Source: Neovahlkampfia damariscottae (Eukaryota; Heterolobosea; Selenaionea; Neovahlkampfiida; Neovahlkampfiidae). Taken from it: 64,000 bases of DNA. Positions 22,756-32,761 of the stretch are shown piece after piece. The notes beneath the pieces were generated by a model. The model ran no database searches. It was not told the DNA's origin and saw only the letters and a program-made list of their open reading frames with translations. Positions within the stretch are counted from its first letter, which is position 1. Every line of letters starts with the position of its first letter. The translations under genes were made by a program, and so were the position numbers. The stretch is taken from assembly GCA_016618085.1 (NCBI GenBank), contig JABLTG010000057.1, positions 1 to 64,000 of the forward strand, in the 5' to 3' direction.

Positions 22756-24265
22756 ATGATCAATGAGATCGAATTAAAAGAAGAAACAAACTATACTCAC
22801 GAAGAAAAAATAACATTTAATGAAGAAACAAGACATTCTTTGGAGTCTTGTGATGAACCTTTCATTGGAGACCGTCAAGAACACTCAATACCTGAAAAAC
22901 CAGATTTAAAGAAGAAAGTAACTCAAATTTTAAAATACCTCTCAATGTTGATTGTTGGACTTTCCAATTTACTGTATTCTGCAACAGAAATTTTATTTTC
23001 AACAAAACCATTCACAGGATCACTTTCATTGTTAGGCGATGGAATTCACAATTTAAGTGATGTTTTAACATTAGTAGTCGCTTTTTGGGCAGAAAGAGTA
23101 ATTTAAATTTTTTAATAAAAAAAAACAAAATAGACTGCAAAAGTTAAGAATTCTGCAGAATATACTTATGGTATGCAAAGAGCTGAATTAATTGGTGGTT
23201 TAATTAATTCAATTTTTCTATTGAGTACAGCTGTATTCATCATTGTTGAAGCAAGTAAAAAAAAAAAAAAAAATGTAATTGTTGAAAGTTCCAAAATTCT
23301 TCCAACCTGAAAAACTAGAACAAAGTTTAAGTATTTTAATTATAGCTGGTAAATAATTTAAATAATTCATTTTTTTTCTATAGCTGTTGGTGTAGCAATG
23401 AATTTAATTGCTACAGTTATTTTTGGTGTATTTGGTAGATTTTAAAATTTGAATTCTAAATACATTCAATGTAGGTTGTGGACATGGACATTCACATGGT
23501 CCTGCTGGATTAGGAAATCATGGCCATTCACATGGAGGAGATGAAGGACATGGACATTCACATGAAATAGAAAAAGAACAAGTACATGGACATTCACATG
23601 AATCAAATGAAGAAGAACATGGACATGGACATTCACATGAAATAAAAAAAAAAAAAAAATGGTGTGGAGATGCAAATATTGCAGCTGTATTTTTACATTT
23701 TTTAGGAGATACACTTTCATCTGTTGTTGTTTTAATAACAGGAATATTAAATTATGTATTTCCAAATTCAAGATGGGTATTATATGTTGATCCAATTTGT
23801 GGATTAATTATTGTTGGTATTATTCTTTGGACTTCAATTCCTTTAGTAAATATGATTTCAAAAATATTATTACAAAGAGTACCTGAAGATGTTGATGTTA
23901 AAAAAATACAAGAAACTATTTTAAATGAAATTGATTCAGTTGTTGAAATTCATGATTTTCATGCATGGCAACTTATTGATTCTTTATGTGTTTGTACAAT
24001 GCATATTATGATGCATGAAGATGATGCAAAAAAATTTGGTGAAATTCAAAAAAAAATTCATTCAATTTTACATAATGCTGGAATTCATAATTCAACAATT
24101 CAACCTGAATATATTAAAAAAGATTTTGATGAATTTATAAAATCAAGATCAGGTGAAAATTTAAATTCTGCTTATGAACAATCATGTAGATGTAAAAAAT
24201 CTTGTGAAGAAACAAATTGTTGTTCAACATCTGAAAATTCTTTTATTAAACAAAAAGAAGAATGA
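22756..24265 (+). CDS. Cation diffusion facilitator (zinc transporter, SLC30/ZnT type)
   Basis: Zn2+/H+ antiporter of intracellular membranes. Membrane spans include YLSMLIVGLSNLLYSATEIL and LSLLGDGIHNLSDVLTLVVAF with the metal-site motif HNLSD, and FLHFLGDTLSSVVVLITGIL with HFLGD. Between spans 4 and 5 is a His-rich loop with repeated GHGHSH units. The C-terminal cytosolic domain (VDVKKIQETILNEIDSVVEI, HDFHAWQLIDSLCVCTMHIM) fits the CDF family. The last 30 residues are Cys-rich (SCRCKKSCEETNCCS), an addition that could bind metal. About four short introns lie at 23098-23460. Confidence 0.93.
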
Positions 24266-24288
24266 ATTACTGTTATTTTTTTATTTAT

Positions 24289-24774
24289 TTATTCATATTT
24301 TATCTTTTTTAAATTTTGACGTTGTTTAATTGCTAAATTAGCAAGATCAGTTGGATTTACTGTATCATCATTTGGTTGTGGATTCTTTTTCATTTTTGAT
24401 GGTGTTTCAGATTCAGATGTTCTTTTGTACAGTATTTCTTCTTTTAACATTTTAATTGAAACATTTGAGGGTAATGTATATGATTTTTTTAATGGTTTTG
24501 TTTCAAAATCACAAGGAGGAACAGGAGGTGGTGCTACTGGTATCATTTCAAGTAATAGTTCTGAATTATCAACTGTTGAGGAAGTTTCTGTTGATGAATT
24601 TAAATCTAATTCATCTCTCATTGATTTTACAATATGATGTAGTGCTTCATTTTCTGTTAATACTTTTTCATATTTCATTTTCAGTTCTCCATAATCTTTT
24701 AACAAAGCATGTAATGTTCCTTGTTGTTGTTTGGTTGAAACTACATTATTTTTTAAATTCTTCTTATTGAACAT
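24289..24774 (-). CDS. Coiled-coil, proline-rich protein, unrecognised
   Basis: About 161 residues starting MFNKKNLKNNVVSTKQQQ; the codon two before is a TTG, so the ATG at 24774 is used. Residues about 20-55 form a coiled coil (LLKDYGELKMKYEKVLTENE). There is a central Ser/Thr-rich part, an APPPVPP stretch that could bind SH3 or EVH1 domains, and a basic C-terminus (DLANLAIKQRQNLKKIKYE) with a faint WH2 look. Family not recognised. Confidence 0.5.
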   Translation of the reverse strand: MFNKKNLKNNVVSTKQQQGTLHALLKDYGELKMKYEKVLTENEALHHIVKSMRDELDLNSSTETSSTVDNSELLLEMIPVAPPPVPPCDFETKPLKKSYTLPSNVSIKMLKEEILYKRTSESETPSKMKKNPQPNDDTVNPTDLANLAIKQRQNLKKIKYE

Positions 24775-24891
24775 TCTCAAAGAGTTAAATTCTGAATTTC
24801 AGTTATTTTTCGTTTTCATTCAATTTTCTAACCAACAAGTTATTTTTTTCATTGGTTCGGAAAAAATCATCCAATCATTTTTCAAGATCAA

Positions 24892-25812
24892 ATGAAGTTG
24901 AGAACTTTGTTTCTAATTTGTTTATATTTTGTATTGACAATAGAATCCACTTTCAGCAGAACAAGTCAAAAACTTTGTAAAAAATACACCACACAAATTA
25001 GAATATAAAAAAACATTACCATTTGACGTTTATGTGTCAACACTAAAAGATGTATTGGGATATGAAATAAAATTAGAAATGAAAACATTCCTAAGACAAG
25101 CAGGAATGAATGATATTAAATTTGGAGCATATTTTCCATATTGTTCAAATTTATTCAATATGTATCTAGATTTGAGATCATGGTCAAGTATTGGTAAAAT
25201 ATACACAAATGAATTATCAATTGAATTTCCAAAAATATGTGTTTCTGATTTTGGTATCATTATTCCATACACACAAATTTGTTTCAATATTGATGATATC
25301 ATTTTAATGCCCCATGGTGTTGAAGGATCATTGAGGTCTGATATTGGGATAGGTCTTTCAAGTTATCAATACAATTTTAATAATTTAACATTTTATGATT
25401 TCAAAATTGGTGAAAGTAATTTTTGACATTTTTGACATTTTGACAGGTGAAAGTTGTTTAAAACATAAAAATGAAAAGGATTGTAAAATTGATTCAAAGT
25501 GTGGTTGGTGCATAGATAAAAAAAATGCTTAACTGCAAGATCTGATAGAAAAGCAGATTTATGTAAATTCTGTAGTTGTTGTAATTTTTTTTATCATCAA
25601 AGAGATAATCAAAAATTAGAATGTTTACAAAAGAACTCTTGTGGATGGTGTGAATCAAGTAAAATATGTTATCCAGGAGATGATTTAGGACCATTTGTAA
25701 ATTTTGATATATTCTTTAAATATTTCTCTGTACTTTGGTTTTAGGGATAGTAATTGGTGCGTTGGCTCAACACTTTATCAAAAAAAGAAATGAGAACTAT
25801 GAAACTTTATAA
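24892..25812 (+). CDS. Secreted protein with PSI-like Cys motifs, frame broken at an A-run
   Basis: The ATG at 24892 opens a signal peptide, MKLRTLFLICLYFVLTIEST. A 37-nt intron can join this to the long exon (KYKKTLPFDVYVSTLKDVLG); a second possible 37-nt intron further upstream would shorten the leader. Later exons read ESCLKHKNEKDCKIDSKCGW and, in another frame, CLTARSD...CSCC and QKNSCGWCESSKICYPG. These are two copies of the CGWC pattern of PSI-type modules. The frame changes within the run of eight A near 25518-25525; nine would keep it open, so a sequencing or assembly slip is likely. The 3' end is unclear: a stop at 25744 or one at 25812. CCAAT at 24871-24875 precedes the ATG. Confidence 0.5.
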
Positions 25813-25823
25813 AAATAATGATT

Positions 25824-26684
25824 TTATTTAAATTGATATTTTGATAAAATTTGAGTTATTGAATTTTGAATTTTTAAAATTTGTAAATTGAAACTTTTTC
25901 TTCTTTTAATTTGTTCTTGTGATAAATTTTGTTGTAATTTATCTAATGCTTTATCTTGTAATAAATTTAAAATTGTAAAAATTGTATTTAATATTTTTTT
26001 ATTTAAAGTTGAATCTAATTCGTTAATTAAATCAAAATATTTAAAAAATAATAACATTTCTTTATAAGGTATAAATATTTCATTTATAATTTCATTTAAA
26101 GATATATCAACCCAATTTAATATTTCTTCTGTATCTTTTGAATTTGGTGAAAGATTTGATAAAATCTGAAATGATTTTTGATTTAAAATATCTTGTCTTA
26201 TTTTCATTATTTTTATATTCTTATTTAATTTTTCATTAAAATTTAATTTAAATTCTTCATTCAATTTTTTTAAATTCTTTTCTAATTTTTTATTTTCAAT
26301 TAATTTTTCAAACATTATATTTTTTATCATTTCATCTTTAATTTCATCTTTATCTTCTTTAATTTCTTTATCAAATATTAAACTGTCTATTAATTCAACT
26401 TTAAAATATATTTCAAATTTTGCAATAATTTCAAAATTAAAACTTCTTTTTGAATTATTCAAAATACCAATTGTTTTATATTCTTCATTGACTTCATATT
26501 TTAATTTTATAATTCCAATTTTTGAATTTAAATTCTTTTTTTTTAATAAAAATATTGTTAAATTTGAAATAGTTTCTAAATGATTTAAACATATTTCTTT
26601 TTCATTTTTTATTATTTCAGGTGACTCATTTGTTATTACATATCCAAATAGATTTTGTTTTGAGTCTCCATTACTTTCACTCAT
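25824..26684 (-). CDS. Unrecognised coiled-coil protein
   Basis: A single uninterrupted frame of 286 residues starting MSESNGDSKQNLFGYVITNE. A longer in-frame extension starts at a non-ATG codon inside the CCAAT element (26720-26724), so the ATG at 26684 is used. The N-terminal third contains alternating hydrophobic strands (KIGIIKLKYEVNEEY, FEIIAKFEIYFKVEL). The rest is Lys/Glu/Leu-rich helix and coiled coil (KKLEKNLKKLNEEFKL). No signal peptide, membrane span or known motif is seen. It lies 12 bp from the secreted PSI-like gene, tail to tail. Confidence 0.55.
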   Translation of the reverse strand: MSESNGDSKQNLFGYVITNESPEIIKNEKEICLNHLETISNLTIFLLKKKNLNSKIGIIKLKYEVNEEYKTIGILNNSKRSFNFEIIAKFEIYFKVELIDSLIFDKEIKEDKDEIKDEMIKNIMFEKLIENKKLEKNLKKLNEEFKLNFNEKLNKNIKIMKIRQDILNQKSFQILSNLSPNSKDTEEILNWVDISLNEIINEIFIPYKEMLLFFKYFDLINELDSTLNKKILNTIFTILNLLQDKALDKLQQNLSQEQIKRRKSFNLQILKIQNSITQILSKYQFK

Positions 26685-26888
26685 GACCACGTTGTCTAGA
26701 TTTATTGAAGTAAAATCAACCAATCATATTCTCAACTTTTACTTCAAAAAAAAAGAACTTCAGAGGTCCAGACATATTGTTGTTCACATAGTGTTATTCG
26801 AACTTGAACAAGGAAAGTCATTCATCATATAATTAAAATTCAATTCAAATTTCAAAAAAGAATTAAATACAATCCAAAAAAAAGAAAA

Positions 26889-28520
26889 TTATGGTTTTAT
26901 TTTTTTCATTAATTTCTTCCATGAATGATTTTCAAAATCCAATTGAAAAATAATTTGATGTTGATTTGGTTCTTCATGTAATAATAATCTAATTTTTTTA
27001 TCTTGTGAATTTTTAATTTTCTCATTTTCTTCATCATCAATTCCCATTAAAAATTTAAAAATTTGATTTTTAATTTCATCATTAACTTTATTACATCCCT
27101 TCAATAAATTCTCACATTGCTCTTTTACTTTTAATTCATTCTTTTCATCTGATTTTGTTGTTAATATTTGTGGTGGTTGTTGTGGTGGTGCTGATGATGA
27201 ACTAGGAGGGGATATATGAGTTTCTGTATTATTTTGTATTTGATCATTTGTTTCTGATGTCAGATTTGTTGGTGAAATTATTGATTTTTGATTTAAATTT
27301 ACATTTGATGGTAATTTTACATTATATTTTTGTTGTGCTAAAAATTGTTGAAATTGAGGTCTAGGTGCAATTTTTGGTATTAATTGTTTTGGATTAGTTG
27401 AAGTACTAAATAAAAAAGGTGAAGATGTCAAATTTGATGTTGAAGGTGAATTCATTTGTTTATTATTTAATGCATCATTTAACATTTGTGAAATTGGTTG
27501 TTTTGTATTCATTAAACTTTGAAATTGATTTGGAAATTTATTTTGAAATTGAAATGGATTACCAAATTGAAAATCTAATTTTGGTTTCTTTTCAACAATT
27601 TCATTACTTTTTTCATCAACTTTATAGATTAGACATTAATAACATATTTACATTTCAATGTTTTTCTTTTTTTAACATTTTGTGTATATTCTTTTATTTT
27701 TTGATTTGCTTCATTTTCATCAATTTGTTTTAAACTTCTATTTTTCTTTTGTTTTGAATTATCATTTGTTATTGTCATTTTTTCTGAATTTCTTCTTAAA
27801 TTTGCCAACTTTTCTTCCAATGAATTTGTTAAAGTTGAAGATGATGATTTTTCTTTAATTTTTTCTTTTAAATTTAATTTTTCTTCTTGTTGTTCAATTT
27901 GTAATTGATTTAAATTCTTTTTAAAATTTTCATTTTTTTTAAAATGATTTATATTCTTATATGATTTTTCTTCATTTGAAAAATTAATATATTTTAAAAT
28001 TAATGGATTTGATATAACTACATCATTTTCATTCATTTGAGTATCTTTTAAATTAGTCTTTATTTTATTCAAACATTTGTTATGAAAACTTTCAAGTGAA
28101 CCAAAAATCTTTTCGTTTTGAATATCATTTTTTAAACAAAAATGTGTTGGATATTCACTTAAAATTTCAGAAACTACTGTAACCCATTCATTTTCATCAT
28201 TTAAACCAAGCTTTAAAAAATAAAAAAAGAGTTTTTTTTTATACTTGAATCAATTCATTAAATTCATTTTTTAAATTTTTTAAATGATTTTTATTCATAG
28301 ATAAACAACTCATTAATAATTTTAATTTTAAATCGGTATTTAAATCTTGAAATATTTTCGGATTTTCGTTTAGAACTTTTAGGAATTCTTTGGTAATAAA
28401 TGAAATATCATTTTCAGAATTCCATTCGTTTTTTAATTTTAATTCAATTGAAATCCCATTCAAAACTTCGAAGTTTTTTTCTTCTCCTTCTTCAAAATTT
28501 TCTTCATTTCCGTTATACAT
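26889..28520 (-). CDS. NELF-A-like negative elongation factor subunit
   Basis: NELF pauses RNA polymerase II near promoters. The N-terminal segment FQDLNTDLKLKLLMSCLSMN, followed by KNLKNEFNELIQ and LGLNDENEWVTVVSEILSEY, aligns with the human NELF-A motif of KLKLLLGTLHLP, EIIQLA and WVLMVADIL. The middle has a basic KKRKTLK followed by NEIVEKKPK, like the human RRRKTLDAEVVEKP. The C-terminus, LLLHEEPNQHQIIFQLDFEN then HSWKKLMKKIKP, matches the human end (VFEMNYATGQW.RFKKYKP). Between these lies a Gln/Ser/Pro-rich linker. Two short introns are inferred near 28211-28244 and 27627-27658. The start is set at 28520 because ATTGG at 28525-28529 lies just upstream. Confidence 0.75.
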
Positions 28521-28553
28521 TTTGATTGGTTCGGAGTAATACAACCAATTGAA
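28521..28553. promoter_or_regulatory. Paired ATTGG / CCAAT elements between divergent genes
   Basis: ATTGG at 28525-28529 lies 4 bases upstream of the NELF-A start; CCAAT at 28545-28549 faces the epimerase gene. Confidence 0.45.
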
Positions 28554-28609
28554 TTTCTTTAAATCTTCAGAATCAAAAAAAAGAAGAGGAAAAGTATTTT
28601 CAAAATTAA

Positions 28610-29878
28610 ACAAATATAAAAAAGAACAAAAGAAGCTATTTTAGATTTATAAAATTAATTATTTTAATATTCATCTTTTCATTTTTAATTTTTAATTTTT
28701 TAATAAAAATAAATACAAAAAAGAAAAAAGAAGTTTATTTATTTCCAACATTTTTTGAAAAGAAAAATGATGAAAATATTATTTTATTTTTAATTGGAAC
28801 CAGACCAGAATTAATTAAATTCGCACCAATTATTTTGGAATTAAAAAAAGAAAAGAAATACACAACTTTAATTTGTTTTAGTGGTCAACATCAAAATAAA
28901 ATGTTAAACTCATTATTGAAATTATTTAAAATTAAAATTGATTGTCATTTAAATTTAAAGAAAATTAAAATGACTTCACTGTTTTTATCAAAGGGACTGG
29001 AAAAAATGAACCAAATTTTTAAAAAAATTAAGCCAAAATTAATTTTCATTCAAGGAGATACAACTACAGCATATTTAGGTGCTTTGAGTTCATTTTATAA
29101 AAAAATTAAAATATTTCATGTTGAAGCTGGTCTTCGAACTCATGACTTGTATTCTCCTTATCCTGAAGAAATGAATCGAAGATCAATTTCTTTATTATCA
29201 AATGTTCATTTTTCACCTTCAAAAATATCAACAAATAATTTAATTAAAGAAGGAATTCCAAAAACATCAATATTTCAAGTAGGAAATACAGGAATTGATT
29301 CATTTTTGAAAGTTTTGAACGAACCAATAAAATCAACAAAGTTAAAAGAAAAATTGAATTATTTGACAAAAGGAAAATATATTCTTGTTACTTGTCATCG
29401 AAATGAAAATATTGTAAAATTAAAATCAATTTGTAAATCAATTTTAAAAATTATTTCAACATTCAAAAATTTAAAAATTATATTTCCTGTTCATTTGAAT
29501 CCAAATGTTAGGAATATTATTTTTTCAATTTTAAACAATAAGGAAAGAATTATATTAATTGAACCATTATCATATAAATTATTTGTTCATTTAATGAAAA
29601 AATCTTATTTGATTTTAACTGATTCAGGTGGAATTCAAGAAGAAGTTGTGACTTTAGGAAAACCAACCTTAATTTTAAGAAATGAAACAGAAAGAATTGA
29701 TTCAATAAATTCAGGTGTTATCAAATTAATTGGAACAGAAGAAGATAATATTTTTAAAGAAACAATGAAATTATTAACAGATAAAAAATTGTACAAAAAA
29801 ATGTCAAAAAAAATGTATCCTTATGGAAAAGGAGATGCTAGCAAAAAAATTTTGAAAATTTTAAATAGATTAATATAA
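28610..29878 (+). CDS. Non-hydrolysing UDP-GlcNAc 2-epimerase (WecB/MnaA type) with an N-terminal membrane segment
   Basis: Interconverts UDP-GlcNAc and UDP-ManNAc, chiefly a bacterial and archaeal enzyme. Motifs seen: FLIGTRPELIKFAPII, FSGQHQNKM, FIQGDTTTAYLGAL, FHVEAGLRTHDLYSPYPEEM, NRRSISLLSNVHFSPS, VTCHRNEN, FPVHLNPNVR, and LTDSGGIQEEVVTLGKPTLI with RNETER. The domain is complete and intronless. The frame is open from 28610, just after a stop, and encodes a hydrophobic span (LIILIFIFSFLIFNFLIK) before the domain. It has no in-frame ATG until 28901, beyond the conserved GTRPE. An ATG in another frame at about 28767 would give MMKILFYF just before GTRPE if the T-run near 28785 were one base longer. 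The start is unresolved. Confidence 0.85.
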   Translation, partial: TNIKKNKRSYFRFIKLIILIFIFSFLIFNFLIKINTKKKKEVYLFPTFFEKKNDENIILFLIGTRPELIKFAPIILELKKEKKYTTLICFSGQHQNKMLNSLLKLFKIKIDCHLNLKKIKMTSLFLSKGLEKMNQIFKKIKPKLIFIQGDTTTAYLGALSSFYKKIKIFHVEAGLRTHDLYSPYPEEMNRRSISLLSNVHFSPSKISTNNLIKEGIPKTSIFQVGNTGIDSFLKVLNEPIKSTKLKEKLNYLTKGKYILVTCHRNENIVKLKSICKSILKIISTFKNLKIIFPVHLNPNVRNIIFSILNNKERIILIEPLSYKLFVHLMKKSYLILTDSGGIQEEVVTLGKPTLILRNETERIDSINSGVIKLIGTEEDNIFKETMKLLTDKKLYKKMSKKMYPYGKGDASKKILKILNRLI

Positions 29879-30772
29879 TTGTTTATTATATCTTGAATAT
29901 TTACATACATATTTTTTACATGGTCTTTGGTTGCTACCCTCTTCTTCTTCTTCATCAGAATAAAAATCTTCGTCATCCTCTTCTTCTTCTTCATCTAAGT
30001 CATCTTCCTCTTCTTCTTCTTCTTCTTCTTCTGAAGAGGATGAAGGTTGTTTTTGTGATTCAAATAATTCATCTATATTTTGTTGTTTCAATGGATTATA
30101 TTCAAAAATTGTAATTTTGACGATTTCATCGACTTTTAGTTGCTCAAAGAAAAATTTTTCTTGTTCTTCTTGTTCAATCTCTCTTTCTTGGTTTACTGTT
30201 TCATTATGAAGATATTCAACGTCATTATAGGCGCTGGCAAGATTTTCTGAAATTTTTTCTATTGGCAAAGCGTGTTGAAGTAATCTTGAATAAAAATCTG
30301 AATAACCAACACTAATATCTTCCGAAGAAATAAAATATTGATAATTTGCAGGTTTATTTTCTTCAATAAGGCTGAAAATAGGTAAACAACATAAATAGTT
30401 TGGATAGGTGTCATTGACAATTGTTTCATTGTCATACTTTGAGTGATTAATAGGAGTTCCATTTTTCCAAGTTGTAACAAGTTTGAGCTGAAAACAAATA
30501 GGCATTGTGTATCCTTTGTGTTGAAGGTTTCTTTGATAAATGAAAATTATGTCAAGAGTTTTTGAAACTGTTTTCGTAGGTACATCCAAAGGAATTCTTT
30601 TTACTTTTCCTATAAATTTTAAAGGTTTTCTTGAATTCGGAAATCTGTTTTCATTTAGGTGAAGGTAGTTTTCATAAGACCAGAGCACTTTACGAAGCAC
30701 ATAAGGGTCATTTACTAAGGTGTCATGCTGGCAGATGTTTGTGGTTTGAATATTGTTTGTTTGGATTTTCAT
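29870..30772 (-). CDS. Unrecognised protein with a highly acidic C-terminal tail
   Basis: 300 residues, one exon, starting MKIQTNNIQTTNICQHDTLV. The N-terminal two thirds look like a folded domain (YVLRKVLWSYENYLHLNENR, PICFQLKLVTTWKNGTPINH, DTYPNYLCCLPIFSLIEENK). The C-terminal third has long Glu/Asp runs (about 30 acidic residues), often seen in nuclear or chromatin proteins, and ends in a short basic-aromatic YVCKYSRYNKQLY. Its stop codon overlaps that of the convergent epimerase gene. Family not recognised. Confidence 0.65.
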   Translation of the reverse strand: MKIQTNNIQTTNICQHDTLVNDPYVLRKVLWSYENYLHLNENRFPNSRKPLKFIGKVKRIPLDVPTKTVSKTLDIIFIYQRNLQHKGYTMPICFQLKLVTTWKNGTPINHSKYDNETIVNDTYPNYLCCLPIFSLIEENKPANYQYFISSEDISVGYSDFYSRLLQHALPIEKISENLASAYNDVEYLHNETVNQEREIEQEEQEKFFFEQLKVDEIVKITIFEYNPLKQQNIDELFESQKQPSSSSEEEEEEEEEDDLDEEEEEDDEDFYSDEEEEEGSNQRPCKKYVCKYSRYNKQLY

Positions 30773-31116
30773 GTTGTCTACTGTGTTGCATCAATTCAAT
30801 TTGATTTTGTAAAGACAGAAAACGGTCTATTTATAATTCTGATTCGTCTATTTTTACAGTTCTAGATCAATTCCGATTGGATATTTGAATCGGAGAATTT
30901 TGAAATTCAAAAAAATAAATCCTTCATCAAAAGAATCAATTTTGAAACGATCCATGTTCATTCTATTTAGGAAGTTCAACATACTAAATTTAGTCAAAGA
31001 AAAACTAAAGAATTTTGGCGCAATTTTTTATAACACAGATTCAGTTTTTATGTTATTCATGGAAATATACAGATTTTTATCCTTCCAACTTTTCCATTGG
31101 ACATACAAATTTCCAA
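30773..31116. other. Intergenic region with an inverted repeat
   Basis: 344 bp between divergent genes. It contains TCCGATT and AATCGGA near 30873-30894 around ATTGG, a stretch TTCGTCTATTTTT at about 30844-30856 that recurs at 33601, and ATTGG at 31096-31100 just before the peptidase start. Small open frames here lack a plausible start or homology. Confidence 0.35.
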
Positions 31117-32641
31117 ATGTCCCAATTCAAAGAAGCAAAACAACTCAGCTCAAAATTTCTTGAATTTGTCAACAAATCTGTCTCACCTTGGCATGCAACT
31201 AAAGAAATTAAAACGAAACTTCTTGATTCAGGATTTGTTCACTTATCAGAAAAAGAACGTAAATAAAAAAAATATTCAATAAAATTATAAGCTTGGAAGT
31301 TAAAACAAAATGGAAAATATTTTGTAACCAGAAATCATTCAAGTATAGTTACTTTCACTATTGGTGGAAAATATAAAGCAGGAAACGGTTTTAAAATTAT
31401 TGGTAAGAAAGAACTTTTTATAAAAAATAAATAGGTGCTCATACAGGTATAAAGTGAAAAAAAAAATATTAAAAATTAGATTCACCTGATTTAAAATTGA
31501 AACCAAATTCAGCACAAGAAAAAGAAGGAATGCTTCAAGTTAGTTTTTTTTGATAAAATTAAAAGTAAAGGTTGGTGTTCAATGTTATGGTGGTGGTTTA
31601 TGGCACACATGGTTTGATCGTGATTTAACAATTGCAGGTAGAGTTATTTGTGAAAAAAAAAATGAAAAAGGATTCTCCAATCATTTGATTCATGTCAAAA
31701 AACCAATATTAAAAATACCATCTTTATGTATTCATTTAGATAGAACAGTTCATGAAGCATTTAAATTCAACAAAGAAACACATTTACTTCCTGTTATTTC
31801 ATCATCTGTTATTGAACAATTAGAAGGTAAAAAAGAAGTTGAAAAGAAATCACAACAACATCATTCAATCTTATTAGAGATTATTTCAAATGAAATAGGT
31901 TGTGAACCATCTGAAATTCGTGATTTTGAATTAAGTGTTGTTGATGTACAACCATCTTGTTTTGGAGGAGCAAGAGATGAATTCATTTTTTCACCAAGAC
32001 TTGATAATTTAATGTCATGTTTCACAGCATTAGAAAGTTATTTTACAACATTAGATTCAGTTGATCAAGATGAAGATGTTCGTTTAGTTTCATTTTTTGA
32101 TCATGAAGAAATTGGTTCAAAATCATATCATGGTGCAGGAAGTTCATTAATGAGTGATATTATTAAAAGAATTACAATTTTAACAAGTGATGAAAATACA
32201 CCAAAAGATGCATATGATACTTGTATTGCAAAAAGTTTCATTATTTCTTCAGATATGGCACATGCAGTTCATCCAAATTATAGTGAAAAACATGAAAAGA
32301 ATCATAAACCATTATTACATTTAGGTCCAGTTATTAAATTTAATTCAAATCAAAGGTATGCAACTACTTCAGAATCATCATTAGTTATTAAAGAAATTGG
32401 AAAAAGAAATAATATTCCAATTCAAGAAGTTTGTGTTAGAAATGATTCATCATGTGGTTCTACTATTGGACCTATTTTATCATCAGGTCTTGGAATTAGA
32501 ACAGTTGATATTGGTAATCCACAATGGTCTATGCATTCAATTAGAGAAACATGTGGTACTCTTGATGTTCTTTATTCAACTCAATTGTTTTCACACTTTT
32601 TTACTGAATTTAGAGCTCTTGATAATTCAATTGATGAATAA
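31117..32641 (+). CDS. DNPEP: Aspartyl aminopeptidase (M18 family)
   Basis: Zinc aminopeptidase removing N-terminal Asp and Glu, usually cytosolic or vacuolar. The start MSQFKEAKQLSSKFLEFVNK follows ATTGG by 17 bases. Motifs: AWKLKQNGKYFVTRNHSSIV after the first intron, GAHTDSPDLKLKP, GGGLWHTWFDRDLTIAGRV, FGGARDEFIFSPRLDNLMSC, FFDHEEIGSKSYHGAGS, DMAHAVHPNYSEKHEKNHKP and CVRNDSSCGSTIGPILSSGL, then IDIGNPQWSMHS-like DIGNPQWSMHSIRE. Metal ligands His, Asp, Glu and His are all present. Four introns lie in the 5' part, including a 12-nt exon at 31435-31446 that encodes the GAHT metal-site His. The rest is one exon. Confidence 0.93.
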
Positions 32642-32761
32642 ATTATATTCAAATATTTCTTCATTTTTGATGATATTCTTGTGTCAAATTAGTCTTACTA
32701 ATTGAGTTGTGAAAATTTATCCTTTCAATAAAAAATTGAGGAGATTTTTTACGATTGGTTG

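Noticed and set aside
23466-23795. His/Val-rich ORF on the minus strand and a possible tandem repeat
   Set aside because: It is the antisense of the HGHSH loop of the zinc transporter; the repeat is protein-level.
30885-31163. Open frame MNRRILKFKKINPSS...
   Set aside because: Begins at TTG, contains the peptidase promoter and start in another frame, and has no recognisable motifs.
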